Origin: Thioploca sp.
GTDB lineage: Bacteria > Pseudomonadota > Gammaproteobacteria > Beggiatoales > Beggiatoaceae
NCBI GenBank assembly: GCA_012032555.1
Contig: JAAUSR010000016.1
Location: forward strand, 1-64,000
Length of the DNA: 64,000 bases
Direction of reading: 5' to 3'
In this document: one piece after another, positions 45,207-55,046 of the stretch
How the letters are laid out: every line of letters begins with the position of its first letter
Position numbering within the stretch: position 1 is the first letter of the stretch
Notes under the pieces: generated by a model
Databases searched by the model: none
What the model was told of the DNA's origin: nothing
The model's input: only the letters and a program-made list of their open reading frames with translations
Translations under genes and position numbers: made by a program

Positions 45207-47378
45207 ATGAGTACCAAATATTTAACTGGCTGGCTTAGAAAACTTATTGGAAAAGTGCCATTACGTTTTTTATTGCTCATCCCCTTCATGATTATTATTA
45301 TCACGATGGGTGGATTAATGAGTTGGTTTTCTTGGCATAATGGTCAACAGTTAGTCAGTGAAGTCGCTTATCAATTAGCAAACGAAATCAGCGGTCGGAT
45401 CAAAAAATCGTTGGAAACCCATCTCCAAACACTTTACACCCTCAATGTTGCTAATGCCGAGGCGATTCGATTTGAGCAATTGGATTTAGACCATACGGAT
45501 AGTTTAGAACACTATTTTTGGCGGCAAAATCAATTATTTGATGTCATTAGTTATATCGCTTTTGCCACCGCCACTGGTGAATTCATTGGTATAGAACGGC
45601 AACCGGATGATACTTTCACGATTGGTGAAGTTAAATCATCGCTGGGAAACAATCTTTATAATTACATGGCTGATGAACAGGGACGTCGTTCCGACCTGTT
45701 ATCAGTCGTTAAAGATTACGACCCCCGAGAGCAAGCTTGGTATAAATCGGCAAAACAAGCTACTCAACCGGTTTGGAGTCCGTTTTACCTACGAGCGACT
45801 TCAAATAATGTGGCTTTAGGAATCGTACAACCGATTTATGAAACGACTGGACCTTTAAAAGGGGTTCTGATGGTAGAACTTTCCTTATTAAAAATAACCC
45901 AATTTTTAAATCAACTCAACATAAGTCAATCTGGCATTAGTGTGATAATGGAACGCTCCGGTAAAATGGTGACCACTTCAACTCAAGAAGAAGTTTTTCC
46001 GGTCAGTTCTAATCGCCAGGAATTCCGACAACTTTATGCTAAAAATAGTGCGAATTCCTTAATTCAATTAACAGCACACCATTTACTGTCGAGATTTGGT
46101 GATCTGAACGAAATCCATACGACCACTCAGATGACTTTTGAAAGTGATCAGCAACACTATTTTTTACAAGTAGTGCCTTTAGTTAATAACGGAATTAATT
46201 GGTTAATTGTTGTAGTTATCCCTGCTGCCGATTTTAGCCATTTTATCAATCAAAATACGCGTCTTATTTTCTTATCCATTGCTATTGGCACTATAACGAC
46301 TTTATTTCTGGGTACCTTGCTGGCTCGTTGGATGACACGTCCCCTACAACATTTACAGGCTGCTATTTTGCGATTATCACGGGGTGAATGGGAACAAAAG
46401 TTACCTTTAGGACGCCCAGATGAATTAGGTAAACTGCTAAAGTTATTTGTCCACATGGAAAAAAAATTACAGAGAGCATTTGAATCTTTAGAACAACAAG
46501 CAGATGATTGTAAACACCAACTTTCCAAAGCACATAGCTACCTCACCGCTTCACAAGCGCATTTAGTTCAATCTGAAAAAATGGCTTTGTTAGGTCAGAA
46601 AATTAGCGATATTATTCATGCGGTCTATGCTCCCCTAACCACTATTAAAAACAATATAGAAATGACCCAAGAACTGTTTACGACGACACGTGAACTCGTG
46701 GTTTCTTACGATCAACTCATTAACGGGTTACTATCACAAGAAGCCGAAATTGATAAAGCTTATTTACAAACTCAACTTCAAGAATTAGCGGAATCTAACC
46801 AAAGATTTTATGAAGAATATACCCTACAAGAAATCCAAACGGTTTTTAACAAGTCTCTCACTGAAATTGATAAAATTTCAGCCTTTATTACTAATTTAGA
46901 GAAATTCAGCCAGATTGAACAAGCCAGCATAATGGATATTGATTTAAATGAATGTTTAGACAATATTTTAGTTATCACTGATAATATTTTTAAACACAAA
47001 ATAACGATTCACAAACACTATACTACTCTTCCGAAAGTACATTGCTCACCTTCTCAAATTAATCATGTATTGTTCAATTTATTAACTAATGCGGGACAGG
47101 CAATTGAATATCAAGGGCTAATTTATATCAAAACCAGTATGGATGATAAATTTGTTCACCTCGCTATTCAAGATAATGGTAAAGGAATTTCTAAAGAATT
47201 ATTACCCCAAATTTTTGAACCTTTTTTTACGACTAAACCTTTTGGACAAGGAACGGGTTTAGGATTGGCGGTGAGTCACCATATTATCCAACAACATGGT
47301 GGACATATTAAAGTAGTTTCTGAAGTTGGTAAAGGAACCAAGGTTGTTGTTAGCCTGCCCTATCAAATACAAAATTAA
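45207..47378 (+). CDS. Sensor histidine kinase with periplasmic Cache-type domain
   Basis: This 723-residue membrane kinase has two transmembrane segments (about residues 20-40 and 345-368) that bracket a large periplasmic domain of the dCache type (DYDPREQAWYKSAKQA is the family's characteristic stretch). A HAMP domain (ARWMTRPLQHLQAA) and a coiled coil follow. The kinase core has a divergent H-box (IIHAVYAPLTTIK, His near 471), an N-box (VLFNLLTNAGQAIEYQG) and a G-box (DNGKGISKELLPQIFEPFFTT and GTGLGLAVSHHI). No response regulator lies nearby, so it is an orphan. The ligand is probably a small organic molecule. Confidence 0.93.
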   Translation: MSTKYLTGWLRKLIGKVPLRFLLLIPFMIIIITMGGLMSWFSWHNGQQLVSEVAYQLANEISGRIKKSLETHLQTLYTLNVANAEAIRFEQLDLDHTDSLEHYFWRQNQLFDVISYIAFATATGEFIGIERQPDDTFTIGEVKSSLGNNLYNYMADEQGRRSDLLSVVKDYDPREQAWYKSAKQATQPVWSPFYLRATSNNVALGIVQPIYETTGPLKGVLMVELSLLKITQFLNQLNISQSGISVIMERSGKMVTTSTQEEVFPVSSNRQEFRQLYAKNSANSLIQLTAHHLLSRFGDLNEIHTTTQMTFESDQQHYFLQVVPLVNNGINWLIVVVIPAADFSHFINQNTRLIFLSIAIGTITTLFLGTLLARWMTRPLQHLQAAILRLSRGEWEQKLPLGRPDELGKLLKLFVHMEKKLQRAFESLEQQADDCKHQLSKAHSYLTASQAHLVQSEKMALLGQKISDIIHAVYAPLTTIKNNIEMTQELFTTTRELVVSYDQLINGLLSQEAEIDKAYLQTQLQELAESNQRFYEEYTLQEIQTVFNKSLTEIDKISAFITNLEKFSQIEQASIMDIDLNECLDNILVITDNIFKHKITIHKHYTTLPKVHCSPSQINHVLFNLLTNAGQAIEYQGLIYIKTSMDDKFVHLAIQDNGKGISKELLPQIFEPFFTTKPFGQGTGLGLAVSHHIIQQHGGHIKVVSEVGKGTKVVVSLPYQIQN

Positions 47379-47385
47379 CAATCGG

Positions 47386-47416
47386 TTTTAAGAACAATCC
47401 TTCCTTATTCTTAAAA
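47386..47416. terminator. AT-rich hairpin between the convergent kinase and bactofilin genes
   Basis: TTTTAAGAA (47386-47394) and TTCTTAAAA (47408-47416) form a perfect 9-bp stem just after the kinase stop codon. It is AT-rich, so it would be a weak terminator at best. Confidence 0.35.
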
Positions 47417-47481
47417 AAGCACATCCCCAAAATGGGTCTCGGGTTCAAGAGTTGCTTCAAAACCTATCATGATGGAGAAAA

Positions 47482-47892
47482 CTATTCTTTTATTTTCTTG
47501 TCATATTCTAAAGGTAAAGCCGGTTGACTGGTCATATCAGCCGCGTGGATTAAACTGCCATTGACTTCAGCACCCATAGCCATTTCAATTAAATTGTAAT
47601 ACACATTACCAATAACACGGGCATTTAAGGCTAATTCAATGTGTTCCTCTGCATAGACACTACCTCTCACTAAACCGTTCAAGATCACATTGGGAACACG
47701 AACATCACCCTGGATCGAACCTTGATCACTTAAGGTTAATACTGAGCCTGAGGATTCAGCGGCAGTAATATTACCCTCAACTTTACCGTCAATATGTAAA
47801 CCCCCGGTGAAATTAATATCGCCTTTGATTTCGGTTTGTTGTCCTATTAATGAATCAATTCGGGTGACCTTTCTTTTACGGTTTCCCCACAT
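47482..47892 (-). CDS. Bactofilin, cytoskeletal filament protein
   Basis: The 136-residue protein is a member of the bactofilin/DUF583 family. It has the typical start IDSLIGQQTEIKGDINFTGGLHIDG, here as two blocks (IDSLIGQQTEIKG and INFTGGLHIDGKVEG), and short beta-helix repeats (VLTLSDQGSIQGDVRVPN). Bactofilins self-assemble into filaments without nucleotide and organise cell-wall enzymes, polar proteins or stalks. The start is two bases after the coiled-coil protein's stop codon, so the two are likely cotranscribed. Confidence 0.95.
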   Translation of the reverse strand: MWGNRKRKVTRIDSLIGQQTEIKGDINFTGGLHIDGKVEGNITAAESSGSVLTLSDQGSIQGDVRVPNVILNGLVRGSVYAEEHIELALNARVIGNVYYNLIEMAMGAEVNGSLIHAADMTSQPALPLEYDKKIKE

Positions 47893-47893
47893 A

Positions 47894-48685
47894 TTATAAT
47901 GACTCCTTGTTGAGCAAATCGGTCCATTGAAAACGAATTTCAGTCGCTGTTTTTGGACGAGCGGGTATAAGCCGAATTATCACCTGTTTAGGGTTAAAAT
48001 TCGTTGGGAATTGTAAATAACCGACCAACTTCTGCAAACGATGAACTTGGTATGGTTGGGAATGATGATTACCAAGCGTTATTTGATTCATATTGAGTTG
48101 TTGATCGATACCATTACTTTGACCAATCATTTCGATCTGCCATTGACCTTGAAGCGGTTTTGCTACTTTTACGAGTTGAATCAACACTAATCGATATTGG
48201 TAATAGCCACTCGTTTCATCATAATTAATACTAAAACTGTTGATACTCACTTCATTTTCAGCTCGAATGGGTATTTTCGAGTCAAATAATCTTTTATAAA
48301 GCTGGAGTTCTTCCCCTAAATCTTGAACATCTTGTTGTGCTTGCTTTAAAGATTGCAAAACTTGAACGTAAGTTGCCTGGCTGGTTTGGGTAGAATGGAT
48401 AAGCGTTGCTATTTTTTTACGTAACTCTTTATTTTGAAAGGTCAAGTTAGCATTTCGTTGACGTTGCGCTTCTTGTTCCCGTACCTGTTCTATAACAGCC
48501 TGTTTATTCTGTCCTAATACTTGTAAGTTCTGTTGGTATAAAAATAAACCAATTCCACCCATGATCAAGATGACTACGGCTAACAAACTCAAACATCGCC
48601 AGGGCTGATGCGTTCTAACGGTCATCACCGTTGGTCCAGGTTTGGGTTTAGCCGGTGGAGGTGATCGATAAAAAATGGTTGGCAT
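47894..48685 (-). CDS. Coiled-coil membrane protein paired with bactofilin (DUF6776-like)
   Basis: The 263-residue protein has a Pro-rich cytoplasmic N-terminus, one membrane segment (LSLLAVVILIMGGIGLFLY), a long coiled coil (about residues 65-130) and a C-terminal beta domain in the periplasm. I am reminded of DUF6776, which often stands next to bactofilin in gammaproteobacteria, but this is from memory. It precedes the bactofilin gene by one base on the same strand and could anchor the filament to the membrane. Confidence 0.75.
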   Translation of the reverse strand: MPTIFYRSPPPAKPKPGPTVMTVRTHQPWRCLSLLAVVILIMGGIGLFLYQQNLQVLGQNKQAVIEQVREQEAQRQRNANLTFQNKELRKKIATLIHSTQTSQATYVQVLQSLKQAQQDVQDLGEELQLYKRLFDSKIPIRAENEVSINSFSINYDETSGYYQYRLVLIQLVKVAKPLQGQWQIEMIGQSNGIDQQLNMNQITLGNHHSQPYQVHRLQKLVGYLQFPTNFNPKQVIIRLIPARPKTATEIRFQWTDLLNKESL

Positions 48686-48845
48686 GGCTACCTAAGATGA
48701 AACCAAGAACCAATAAATATATTATATCTCATTAGCTATCTTTATTGACAATAATACCACTCAGGTCACAAGTTGTTAGTAGAAATTAGGTCGAATCAAG
48801 CAAAGTATGTCCAACCGATTTTAAAAATGGATAGGTGACAAGCCA

Positions 48846-49883
48846 CTAAGGTAATAAAGCTACCCCGGTTAATCCAGTTGTTTCTGGTAATCCGCTCATA
48901 ATATTCATATTTTGAATGGCTTGTCCAGCAGCGCCTTTGACTAAGTTATCAATAACTGATAATACCACAACTCGTTTGCCCGGTTGAGGACAATGTACTG
49001 CGATTTGACACAGATTAATTCCTCTCACATTTCGGGTTTCAGGATGAGATTGGGGTGGCAAAATATCAACAAAAGGTTCTGATTGGTAACGTTGAACAAA
49101 TAAGGTGTGTATTTCTGCTAACGAAATATCCCGTTCCAAATTGGCATATAAAGTCGCTTCAATTCCTCGAATCATCGGTAGTAAATGGGGTACAAAAGTG
49201 AGATCCACCGGTTGTTTAGAAAAACTATTTAAAATTTGACAAATTTCCGGCCAATGGCGGTGTCCCGAAACAGCGTAAGCTTTAAAACTTTCTCCAACTT
49301 CCCCCATCAGCATAGATACACTCGCTTTACGCCCAGCCCCACTTACACCTGATTTAGCATCGGCTATTAGAAATTGATTATCAATCAGATGCGCTTCTAA
49401 TAAAGGCAGAAATCCTAATATCACTGCCGTGGGATAACAACCCGGATTAGCAACCAACCGTGCCTTAGCAATTTTAACCCGATTAATTTCGGGTAATCCA
49501 TATACGGCTTCACCCAGCAAGCCAGGACAAGCATGTTTCATGCCATACCAATGCTCCCAAACGTCAACGGCATTAATACGAAAATCAGCAGCGAGATCAA
49601 TCACCTTAACACCGGCAGCTAATAATTTTGGAGCACTTTGCATCGCCGTACCATTAGGCGTAGCAAAGAAAACGATATCACAAGTGGTTAAATTTTCTGT
49701 TGCTGGATCAGTAAATACTAAGTCTAAGTGTCCACGTAAATTCGGGAATAAGTTTGCTACCGGTGTACCGGCTTCTGCCCGAGAAGTTACTGCCTGTATT
49801 TGGACTTGGGGATGATGAACTAACCAACGAAGTAATTCAACCCCAGTGTAACCGGTACCACCAATAATACCTACTTTAATCAT
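48846..49883 (-). CDS. argC: N-acetyl-gamma-glutamyl-phosphate reductase ArgC
   Basis: ArgC reduces N-acetylglutamyl phosphate to the semialdehyde with NADPH, the third step of arginine synthesis. The 345-residue protein begins with the NADP-binding [17 protein letters not shown]. It has the catalytic cysteine in [10 protein letters not shown] and the family stretch [10 protein letters not shown]. The length is normal. No other arg genes are nearby. Confidence 0.97.
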   Translation of the reverse strand: MIKVGIIGGTGYTGVELLRWLVHHPQVQIQAVTSRAEAGTPVANLFPNLRGHLDLVFTDPATENLTTCDIVFFATPNGTAMQSAPKLLAAGVKVIDLAADFRINAVDVWEHWYGMKHACPGLLGEAVYGLPEINRVKIAKARLVANPGCYPTAVILGFLPLLEAHLIDNQFLIADAKSGVSGAGRKASVSMLMGEVGESFKAYAVSGHRHWPEICQILNSFSKQPVDLTFVPHLLPMIRGIEATLYANLERDISLAEIHTLFVQRYQSEPFVDILPPQSHPETRNVRGINLCQIAVHCPQPGKRVVVLSVIDNLVKGAAGQAIQNMNIMSGLPETTGLTGVALLP

Positions 49884-50020
49884 TGAGTTTCCTGTCGTAA
49901 CTATTCACAAAGAGAACCATTTTATACTAAACTGAGCTTTCTCCAATAACCACTACCTTATTTAAAAGCAACCATTTTTTGTTTAGTAAAGCCAATTAAA
50001 TACTAAGGAGTTTATAATCA

Positions 50021-50329
50021 ATGAGTTGTGGTCAAAATGAACCGTTTGCCTTACGAGTATTAGGTGATAGCATGGAGCCAGAATTTGTCGAAGGACATAT
50101 TATTATCATTGAACCCGATGGTGCATTCAAAAATGGATCTTACGTGTTTGCACTTTACCAAGACGAGTATATTTTTAGGCAATTAATTATTAATAATGAT
50201 GAACGTTATTTCCTCAAGCCACTTAATGATAAATATCCCACTTTGGAAATTAAAACCCTCGATACGATCAAAGGTGTAATTACCCAACGGGCTGGTACGC
50301 GGCGGCGAGAACATAAACATTATGTCTAG
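50021..50329 (+). CDS. S24/LexA-like peptidase domain protein, probably inactive
   Basis: The 102-residue protein is only the C-terminal domain of an S24 (LexA/UmuD-type) protein. It has the serine motif LRVLGDSMEPEF (catalytic Ser) and a strand DEYIFRQLI. In active homologues the general-base lysine lies in the second strand (TVKRL pattern); here that place holds Arg or Phe, so self-cleavage is unlikely. No DNA-binding domain is present. AAGGAG lies shortly before the ATG. It may be a chaperone-like or regulatory relic. Divergent from argC. Confidence 0.8.
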   Translation: MSCGQNEPFALRVLGDSMEPEFVEGHIIIIEPDGAFKNGSYVFALYQDEYIFRQLIINNDERYFLKPLNDKYPTLEIKTLDTIKGVITQRAGTRRREHKHYV

Positions 50330-50510
50330 AAATAGACTAAAATAAACCGGGTAAATTAAGCATCTTCAATACTTTTAGTAAAGCTGCAAATATCAATACC
50401 CTGGATTGTTATTATGTTACGGTTTTTAATGGATCTTAAGGAAAAACTACTTTGCCAAACCTTTTATCAACGTAACGAGCAAACCAGCTAAACATTAATT
50501 CTGAGATTAA

Positions 50511-50936
50511 TTATTTTGCCCCAATCATTTCTAATAACTTGTTTTGAATAGCTGTTTGATTTATTTGTTTGGCTAATTGTTCAGTACTATATTGACCTTC
50601 AAATGCCTCGAGTGCTACTTTTCTCAAAGCACTCGGGTAAGCTTCTGCAATCACTTCGTTGAGTTGTTCCCAATCGAGATAATAACCACCTGATTTTCTC
50701 CGTTTGTTGATATACTGAATTTCCTCAGCGGCATTAGCAATGGAGCACTCCCAAAAACGGGTGGTTCTTTCTTCAGCTGATTGTTTAATGAGATGGATCA
50801 ATAAAATGATGACATAACTGCGAACTTTATGAATTTTATCTTCCCGGCTCATTTCTTCCATCTCACCTAATAACAGGAGGGCATCGGTATAGCGTTGTTG
50901 TTCTATCGCTGCCCGTAGTTCTAATAATTCTTCCAT
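50511..50936 (-). CDS. DUF29-family protein
   Basis: The 141-residue helical protein has the pattern of DUF29 (helix-rich, EERTTRFWECSIANAAEEIQY, then LDWEQLNEVIAEAYPSALRKVA, here only as short blocks). The family is abundant in cyanobacteria and Beggiatoaceae but its function is unknown. Some members lie next to toxin-antitoxin genes. It stands alone here. Confidence 0.65.
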   Translation of the reverse strand: MEELLELRAAIEQQRYTDALLLLGEMEEMSREDKIHKVRSYVIILLIHLIKQSAEERTTRFWECSIANAAEEIQYINKRRKSGGYYLDWEQLNEVIAEAYPSALRKVALEAFEGQYSTEQLAKQINQTAIQNKLLEMIGAK

Positions 50937-51375
50937 TGTTAGGTTCTCTCTTAATTTTTCATTCGTTCTTGAGCAAATTAATCAAAAAATATCTAGGCGA
51001 AGTTACCAAGCCCGTTTAACAGCGTCATTCATTCACTAAATAAAGGCGCTATCAACAAATAACTTTGCATTTTACACTAACTTGGCAGTTACGTCATTTG
51101 TGCTGAGTGAATGTACCGTCAGTGGAATATGGGCAATGTCATGGTTATATGCAATAATTTGAGGTATTCATATGAAGTTCGAATTAAGAAGCGACCAACT
51201 ACGATATCAGGACGCTGAAAACACTATAATCTTAGCAGTGCAAAGAGAATTGAAGTGGAGGAATATTTGCTCGTTACCAAGCTCAGCGGTTTTTTAAATT
51301 ATGGATATTTTTCCTAAATAACTTAGGCTATGCTACATAAACTGATGACACACTCTAATTTTGAAGGAAGAAAGT
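50937..51375. other. Gap without a recognisable gene
   Basis: These 439 bases between DUF29 and the lipoprotein gene have no supportable coding region. GAAGGAAG just before 51376 is the ribosome site of the next gene. Confidence 0.5.
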
Positions 51376-51930
51376 ATGAATAAAAAACTAATCGCAATGA
51401 CCCTTATCAATGCAAGTATAATGGGATGTGCCACTTTATCTAAAGAAGAATGCTTACAAGGTGATTGGAAAAGTATTGGTTATCGTGATGGCACCCATGG
51501 TTATGACCTGACTCGGCTGGAACAACACCAGAAAGCTTGTACTGATTACCATGTTACCCCGGATATCAACGCTTACCAAGCTGGACGTGATGAAGGCTTA
51601 TTAGTTTATTGCACACCTTCAAATGGTTTTGATTTGGGCGAACAGGTTAAAGACTATAATAATATTTGTCCGCCTTATTTAGAATCTGCTTTTCTGGAAC
51701 AGTATGAGCAAGGTTTGCAAGCTGCTTATCGTTTTAACGAACAAGATCTAGAAAAACAGGAAGACGCTCGACATGATCAAACCAACTTACTCTATCATTT
51801 AGAAGACAAAGATAAACTTAACAAAGTCAAAGAAGAAATGCAAAAAATTGACTCAACTATAGAGAGATTAAGAGATAAAAAACGTGAGATTACCCGCTTA
51901 CTTGAAAAAGTAAACCATACTAGGCAATGA
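51376..51930 (+). CDS. DUF2799-family lipoprotein
   Basis: The ATG at 51376-51378 is used because GGAAG lies eight bases upstream; an earlier start is open but has no ribosome site. The product (184 residues) has a signal with lipobox IMGCA, then the DUF2799 pattern with Cys at CLQGDWKSIGYRDG and YQAGRDEGLLVYC. The C-terminus is a strongly charged coiled coil (KLNKVKEEMQKID). DUF2799 proteins are outer-membrane lipoproteins of unknown role. Confidence 0.85.
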   Translation: MNKKLIAMTLINASIMGCATLSKEECLQGDWKSIGYRDGTHGYDLTRLEQHQKACTDYHVTPDINAYQAGRDEGLLVYCTPSNGFDLGEQVKDYNNICPPYLESAFLEQYEQGLQAAYRFNEQDLEKQEDARHDQTNLLYHLEDKDKLNKVKEEMQKIDSTIERLRDKKREITRLLEKVNHTRQ

Positions 51931-51972
51931 GGTGTTTTAAGCTTGACTTCCTGATAGTTGAGTAGTGAACGG

Positions 51973-52986
51973 TTAACTGCTGGTTGGGTAATAACTTTGA
52001 TACCATCGCACAAAGTGTTCGATACCCACCTCGATTGAAGTTTTAGGTTTAAAATCAAAATCTTGAGTTAAATCACTGATATCAGCATAAGTCGCTGGAA
52101 CATCCCCCGGTTGCATCGGTAAGAGCTTGAGTTTGGCTTTTTTTCCGAGTGCCTTTTCTAAGGTTTCAATGTAATACATTAATTCTACGGGTTGATTATT
52201 ACCGATATTATAGATTCGATAAGGGGCAGGACTGCTACTGGGATCAGGATTATCACCCGACCAAGTTTTATTTGGCTCTGGTATTTGTGCAAGCACCCGG
52301 ATAACACCTTCAATAATATCATCAATATAAGTAAAATCCCTTCTCATTTGACCCGAGTTATAAACCTCAATCGGCTGATCATTCAGGATAGCTTGAGTAA
52401 ATTTAAAGTAAGCCATGTCCGGACGCCCCCACGGTCCATAAACAGTAAAAAATCGTAATCCGGTTACCGGTAACCCATATAAATGCGCATAAGTGTGCGC
52501 CATCAGTTCATTAGCCTTTTTAGTAGCAGCGTATAGCGAAATCGGATGATCCACATTATCATGAACTGAAAAGGGCATTTGGGTATTAAGTCCATAAACC
52601 GAGCTAGAAGATGCAAATACCAAATGTTCAACAGCATGATGACGACAATTTTCCAGCAAATTCACAAATCCAACTAAATTACTGTCCACATAAGCATAAG
52701 GATTATCAATAGAATAACGTACTCCGGCTTGAGCCGCTAAATTGACTACCCGTTGAAATTTTTCCCGCATAAACAAAGTAGCTAATCCCGTTCTATCAAC
52801 GAGATCCAGTTGCATAAACAGAAAATTAGAATAATGCGCCAATTGAGCGAGTCGTGCTCTTTTCAGGTTAACATCATAATAATTATTCAAATTATCAATT
52901 CCAACCACCGTTTCACCGCGTTCTAATAACTGTTTACAAAGCTGAGCACCAATAAAACCGGCTGCCCCTGTGATTAAGATTGTCAT
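51973..52986 (-). CDS. NAD-dependent UDP-sugar epimerase (UDP-glucuronate 4-epimerase type)
   Basis: The 337-residue short-chain dehydrogenase-type protein has the NAD motif GAAGFIGAQL, the catalytic YxxxK (YAATKKANE) and GLRFFTVYGPWGRPDMAYFKF, here shown as two blocks (GLRFFTVYGPWGRPDM and AYFKF). The last is the hallmark of UDP-glucuronate 4-epimerases (CapI/LspL). It makes UDP-galacturonate for LPS or capsule. Its start follows the end of the P-loop gene by 24 bases on the same strand. Confidence 0.92.
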   Translation of the reverse strand: MTILITGAAGFIGAQLCKQLLERGETVVGIDNLNNYYDVNLKRARLAQLAHYSNFLFMQLDLVDRTGLATLFMREKFQRVVNLAAQAGVRYSIDNPYAYVDSNLVGFVNLLENCRHHAVEHLVFASSSSVYGLNTQMPFSVHDNVDHPISLYAATKKANELMAHTYAHLYGLPVTGLRFFTVYGPWGRPDMAYFKFTQAILNDQPIEVYNSGQMRRDFTYIDDIIEGVIRVLAQIPEPNKTWSGDNPDPSSSPAPYRIYNIGNNQPVELMYYIETLEKALGKKAKLKLLPMQPGDVPATYADISDLTQDFDFKPKTSIEVGIEHFVRWYQSYYPTSS

Positions 52987-53010
52987 AATGCGTTACCTAG
53001 AAAATTTGTT

Positions 53011-53577
53011 TTAAGAAAGGCTGTCAACAATAGCAGCGATTCGTTCTTCTAAACGGATAATATTTTTTTTGAGGATAATGGCTGGACAAGTCAAATCATC
53101 ATGATGACATAATCCTTGAATAATCCTATTGAGATGTTCCATATAAGCTGGATTCAAAGCGGCTTTGCCGGGTTCATCAACTAAAGGAATAGCCGGTTGC
53201 AAAACCACTAATAAATTGAAAAACTGATTAGTGACTTCAATACAACGGTTTAAATAAATCGTTAATTCAGCAAAATCGACTTCAGTAGCACCTTGAATAT
53301 CCGCCAGCGTATACGCCATAAAATCCAAGGGGGTTCGATCAGTAATAAAATCGCCAGGTTCAGCTTGCCAAATTTGAACAGCGGCTGCAATGATGTGATT
53401 TTGAATCCATAACCGCGTGTTAAAATCCATTGGTGCTGATGGATGTAAACCCTGTTGTTTAAAAACCGCACTGGTATCTGTTTTGATAAAAGCGAGATTT
53501 TTTTCTTGAGCAATGGCTAGTGCCAGAGTCGTTTTTCCAGTTCGATGACTACCACAGAGACCGATTTTAATTGTCAT
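53011..53577 (-). CDS. Small P-loop NTPase, NadR/AAA_28-like
   Basis: The 188-residue protein has a Walker A motif, GSHRTGKTT, close to its start and the stretch ITDRTPLDFMAYTL near residue 78. This matches the AAA_28/NadR-kinase-like group of small nucleotide or nicotinamide-riboside kinases. The nicotinamide-binding parts of NadR cannot be confirmed. It precedes the epimerase gene on the same strand, and a link to sugar nucleotide metabolism is only contextual. Confidence 0.75.
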   Translation of the reverse strand: MTIKIGLCGSHRTGKTTLALAIAQEKNLAFIKTDTSAVFKQQGLHPSAPMDFNTRLWIQNHIIAAAVQIWQAEPGDFITDRTPLDFMAYTLADIQGATEVDFAELTIYLNRCIEVTNQFFNLLVVLQPAIPLVDEPGKAALNPAYMEHLNRIIQGLCHHDDLTCPAIILKKNIIRLEERIAAIVDSLS

Positions 53578-53674
53578 ATTTTACCTTTTATTATTACAGT
53601 AGGATAATCATCATAGCGAGGCGAAGCTCATATCACCATTCATCCGATATCAAACTCACTGAGAGGCAATCAGC

Positions 53675-54523
53675 ATGGCTTTAGCTCCCTTAAATAACGG
53701 TGTGGTCTTTAAAAAACTTTTCTCAGATCCAGAAATTGTCACCGCTTTTGTTTACGACCTCATTGGCATCAAACTCGATATTCAAGCGGATAACATTGAA
53801 CTGGAGAAAAAGTTTTATCCACCTATTGGCGCAATTGATATCGCTTTAGATATCTTCATTGAAGACCCTAAGCATCGTCTCATTATTGAAATTCAGCGAG
53901 TTCGTTACGACTATCACTTTGACCGTTTTTTACACTATCATCAAGCCGCTATCGTCGAATTAGCAAAAAGTCATAAAGCGTACCAATTAGACCGAGTGGT
54001 TCATACCATCGTGTGGTTAACCAGTAAAGTTAGAGAGCCACGCTATCAACACAGTCTAATTACCACTTCGCTATCATCAATAACCGAAAGCGGTGAAGAA
54101 TTACATCTTTATCCCCATCAACTCCATTTTCTCAATCCCTATTATTTAAACGAGCGAACGCCATCCGGTTTAGTCGATTGGTTTCAACTAGTCATTGAGA
54201 GTATTATTAATCCCAAAACCCCACAAATTAATCGGCACAATAAACTGATTGCCAAAGCTGCGAATTTAATTGCCGATGAAGATTTGACACCACAGGAGAT
54301 GGTGAGTTTGCTAGAAGAAACTGGCTATGAAGAAAATTTACGGCTGAATCGGGAAGAAGGATTGGTCGAAGGTATAAAAAAAGGCATGGAACAAGGTAAA
54401 AAGGCTGAACAACTCGAAATAGCTCGTGCAATGTATCGGGAAGGATTAGAACCGGTTTTAATTGCCAAAATCATGGGAGTTACCGTTACAGACGTGGCAG
54501 AATGGTTGAATGACAACAGTTAG
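53675..54523 (+). CDS. Rpn-family PD-(D/E)XK nuclease / transposase-like protein
   Basis: The 282-residue protein starts ALAPLNNGVVFKKLFSDPEI, close to the Rpn/PDDEXK_2 family start. Its catalytic pattern is the Asp of DIALDIFIED followed by RLIIEIQRVR, where the third position is Gln rather than Lys as in most Rpn proteins. The C-terminal part is helical and charged (RLNREEGLVEGIKKGMEQG) and ends in a helix-turn-helix-like stretch (VLIAKIMGVTVTDVAEWL). Rpn proteins promote RecA-independent recombination in E. coli. The family is widespread in Beggiatoaceae. Confidence 0.87.
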   Translation: MALAPLNNGVVFKKLFSDPEIVTAFVYDLIGIKLDIQADNIELEKKFYPPIGAIDIALDIFIEDPKHRLIIEIQRVRYDYHFDRFLHYHQAAIVELAKSHKAYQLDRVVHTIVWLTSKVREPRYQHSLITTSLSSITESGEELHLYPHQLHFLNPYYLNERTPSGLVDWFQLVIESIINPKTPQINRHNKLIAKAANLIADEDLTPQEMVSLLEETGYEENLRLNREEGLVEGIKKGMEQGKKAEQLEIARAMYREGLEPVLIAKIMGVTVTDVAEWLNDNS

Positions 54524-54548
54524 GGGAAGTATCCATATTTTAAGGTAG

Positions 54549-54565
54549 GGTGCGTCCTACGCACC
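54549..54565. repeat. Short dispersed palindrome
   Basis: GGTGCGT (54549-54555) pairs perfectly with ACGCACC (54559-54565) around CCT, preceded by GTAG. It lies just downstream of the Rpn-type gene. Confidence 0.75.
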
Positions 54566-54671
54566 GTTTAGAAAACCAAATTAAATCAAAATAGTGCATT
54601 AAACACCCAAAATTACTATCCCTGATTAAAATGACTTAAATGGCACAAGTAAACACCCGCTGAAATTAAAT

Positions 54672-55046
54672 TTATGGACGTTCCTTAGCGAACAAATCTT
54701 TAAAGAAATCAACTAAATTATTCGTTTTTAAATCTCTAAATTCACCGGCATCGAGGAAAACACCATAACAAGTAGGACAGCCTTCAAACCAAATGTGTGG
54801 TTGGCGATTGTCCACCATTCGCAACATCTCAACATGGCACTTTGGACAAGCAATCTTACCCATCTCATTAAATTTTTTACCTATTTTAGCATCACCATCA
54901 TCAATCACCTCTGATCCTTTGAGTTTTTCCAGTGCTTCTCGTTCTAGCATGTCAAACCAAATCCCTTTACAATCCGTGCAGCGATCCACGGTAATCCCTT
55001 GATAGGTAATTTTTTCCATAATAGCGTTACATTTTGGACAATTCAT
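54672..55046 (-). CDS. TFIIB-type zinc-ribbon protein
   Basis: The 124-residue protein has two zinc ribbons. The first is MNCPKCNAIM...DRCTDCKGIWFD at the N-terminus; the second is IACPKCHVEM...EGCPTCYGVFLDAGE. This matches the zf-TFIIB family, whose members are small bacterial proteins of unknown role, perhaps zinc-dependent adaptors. AGGTTATCCTC, read on the minus strand as GAGGATAACCT, provides the ribosome site. Confidence 0.85.
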   Translation of the reverse strand: MNCPKCNAIMEKITYQGITVDRCTDCKGIWFDMLEREALEKLKGSEVIDDGDAKIGKKFNEMGKIACPKCHVEMLRMVDNRQPHIWFEGCPTCYGVFLDAGEFRDLKTNNLVDFFKDLFAKERP

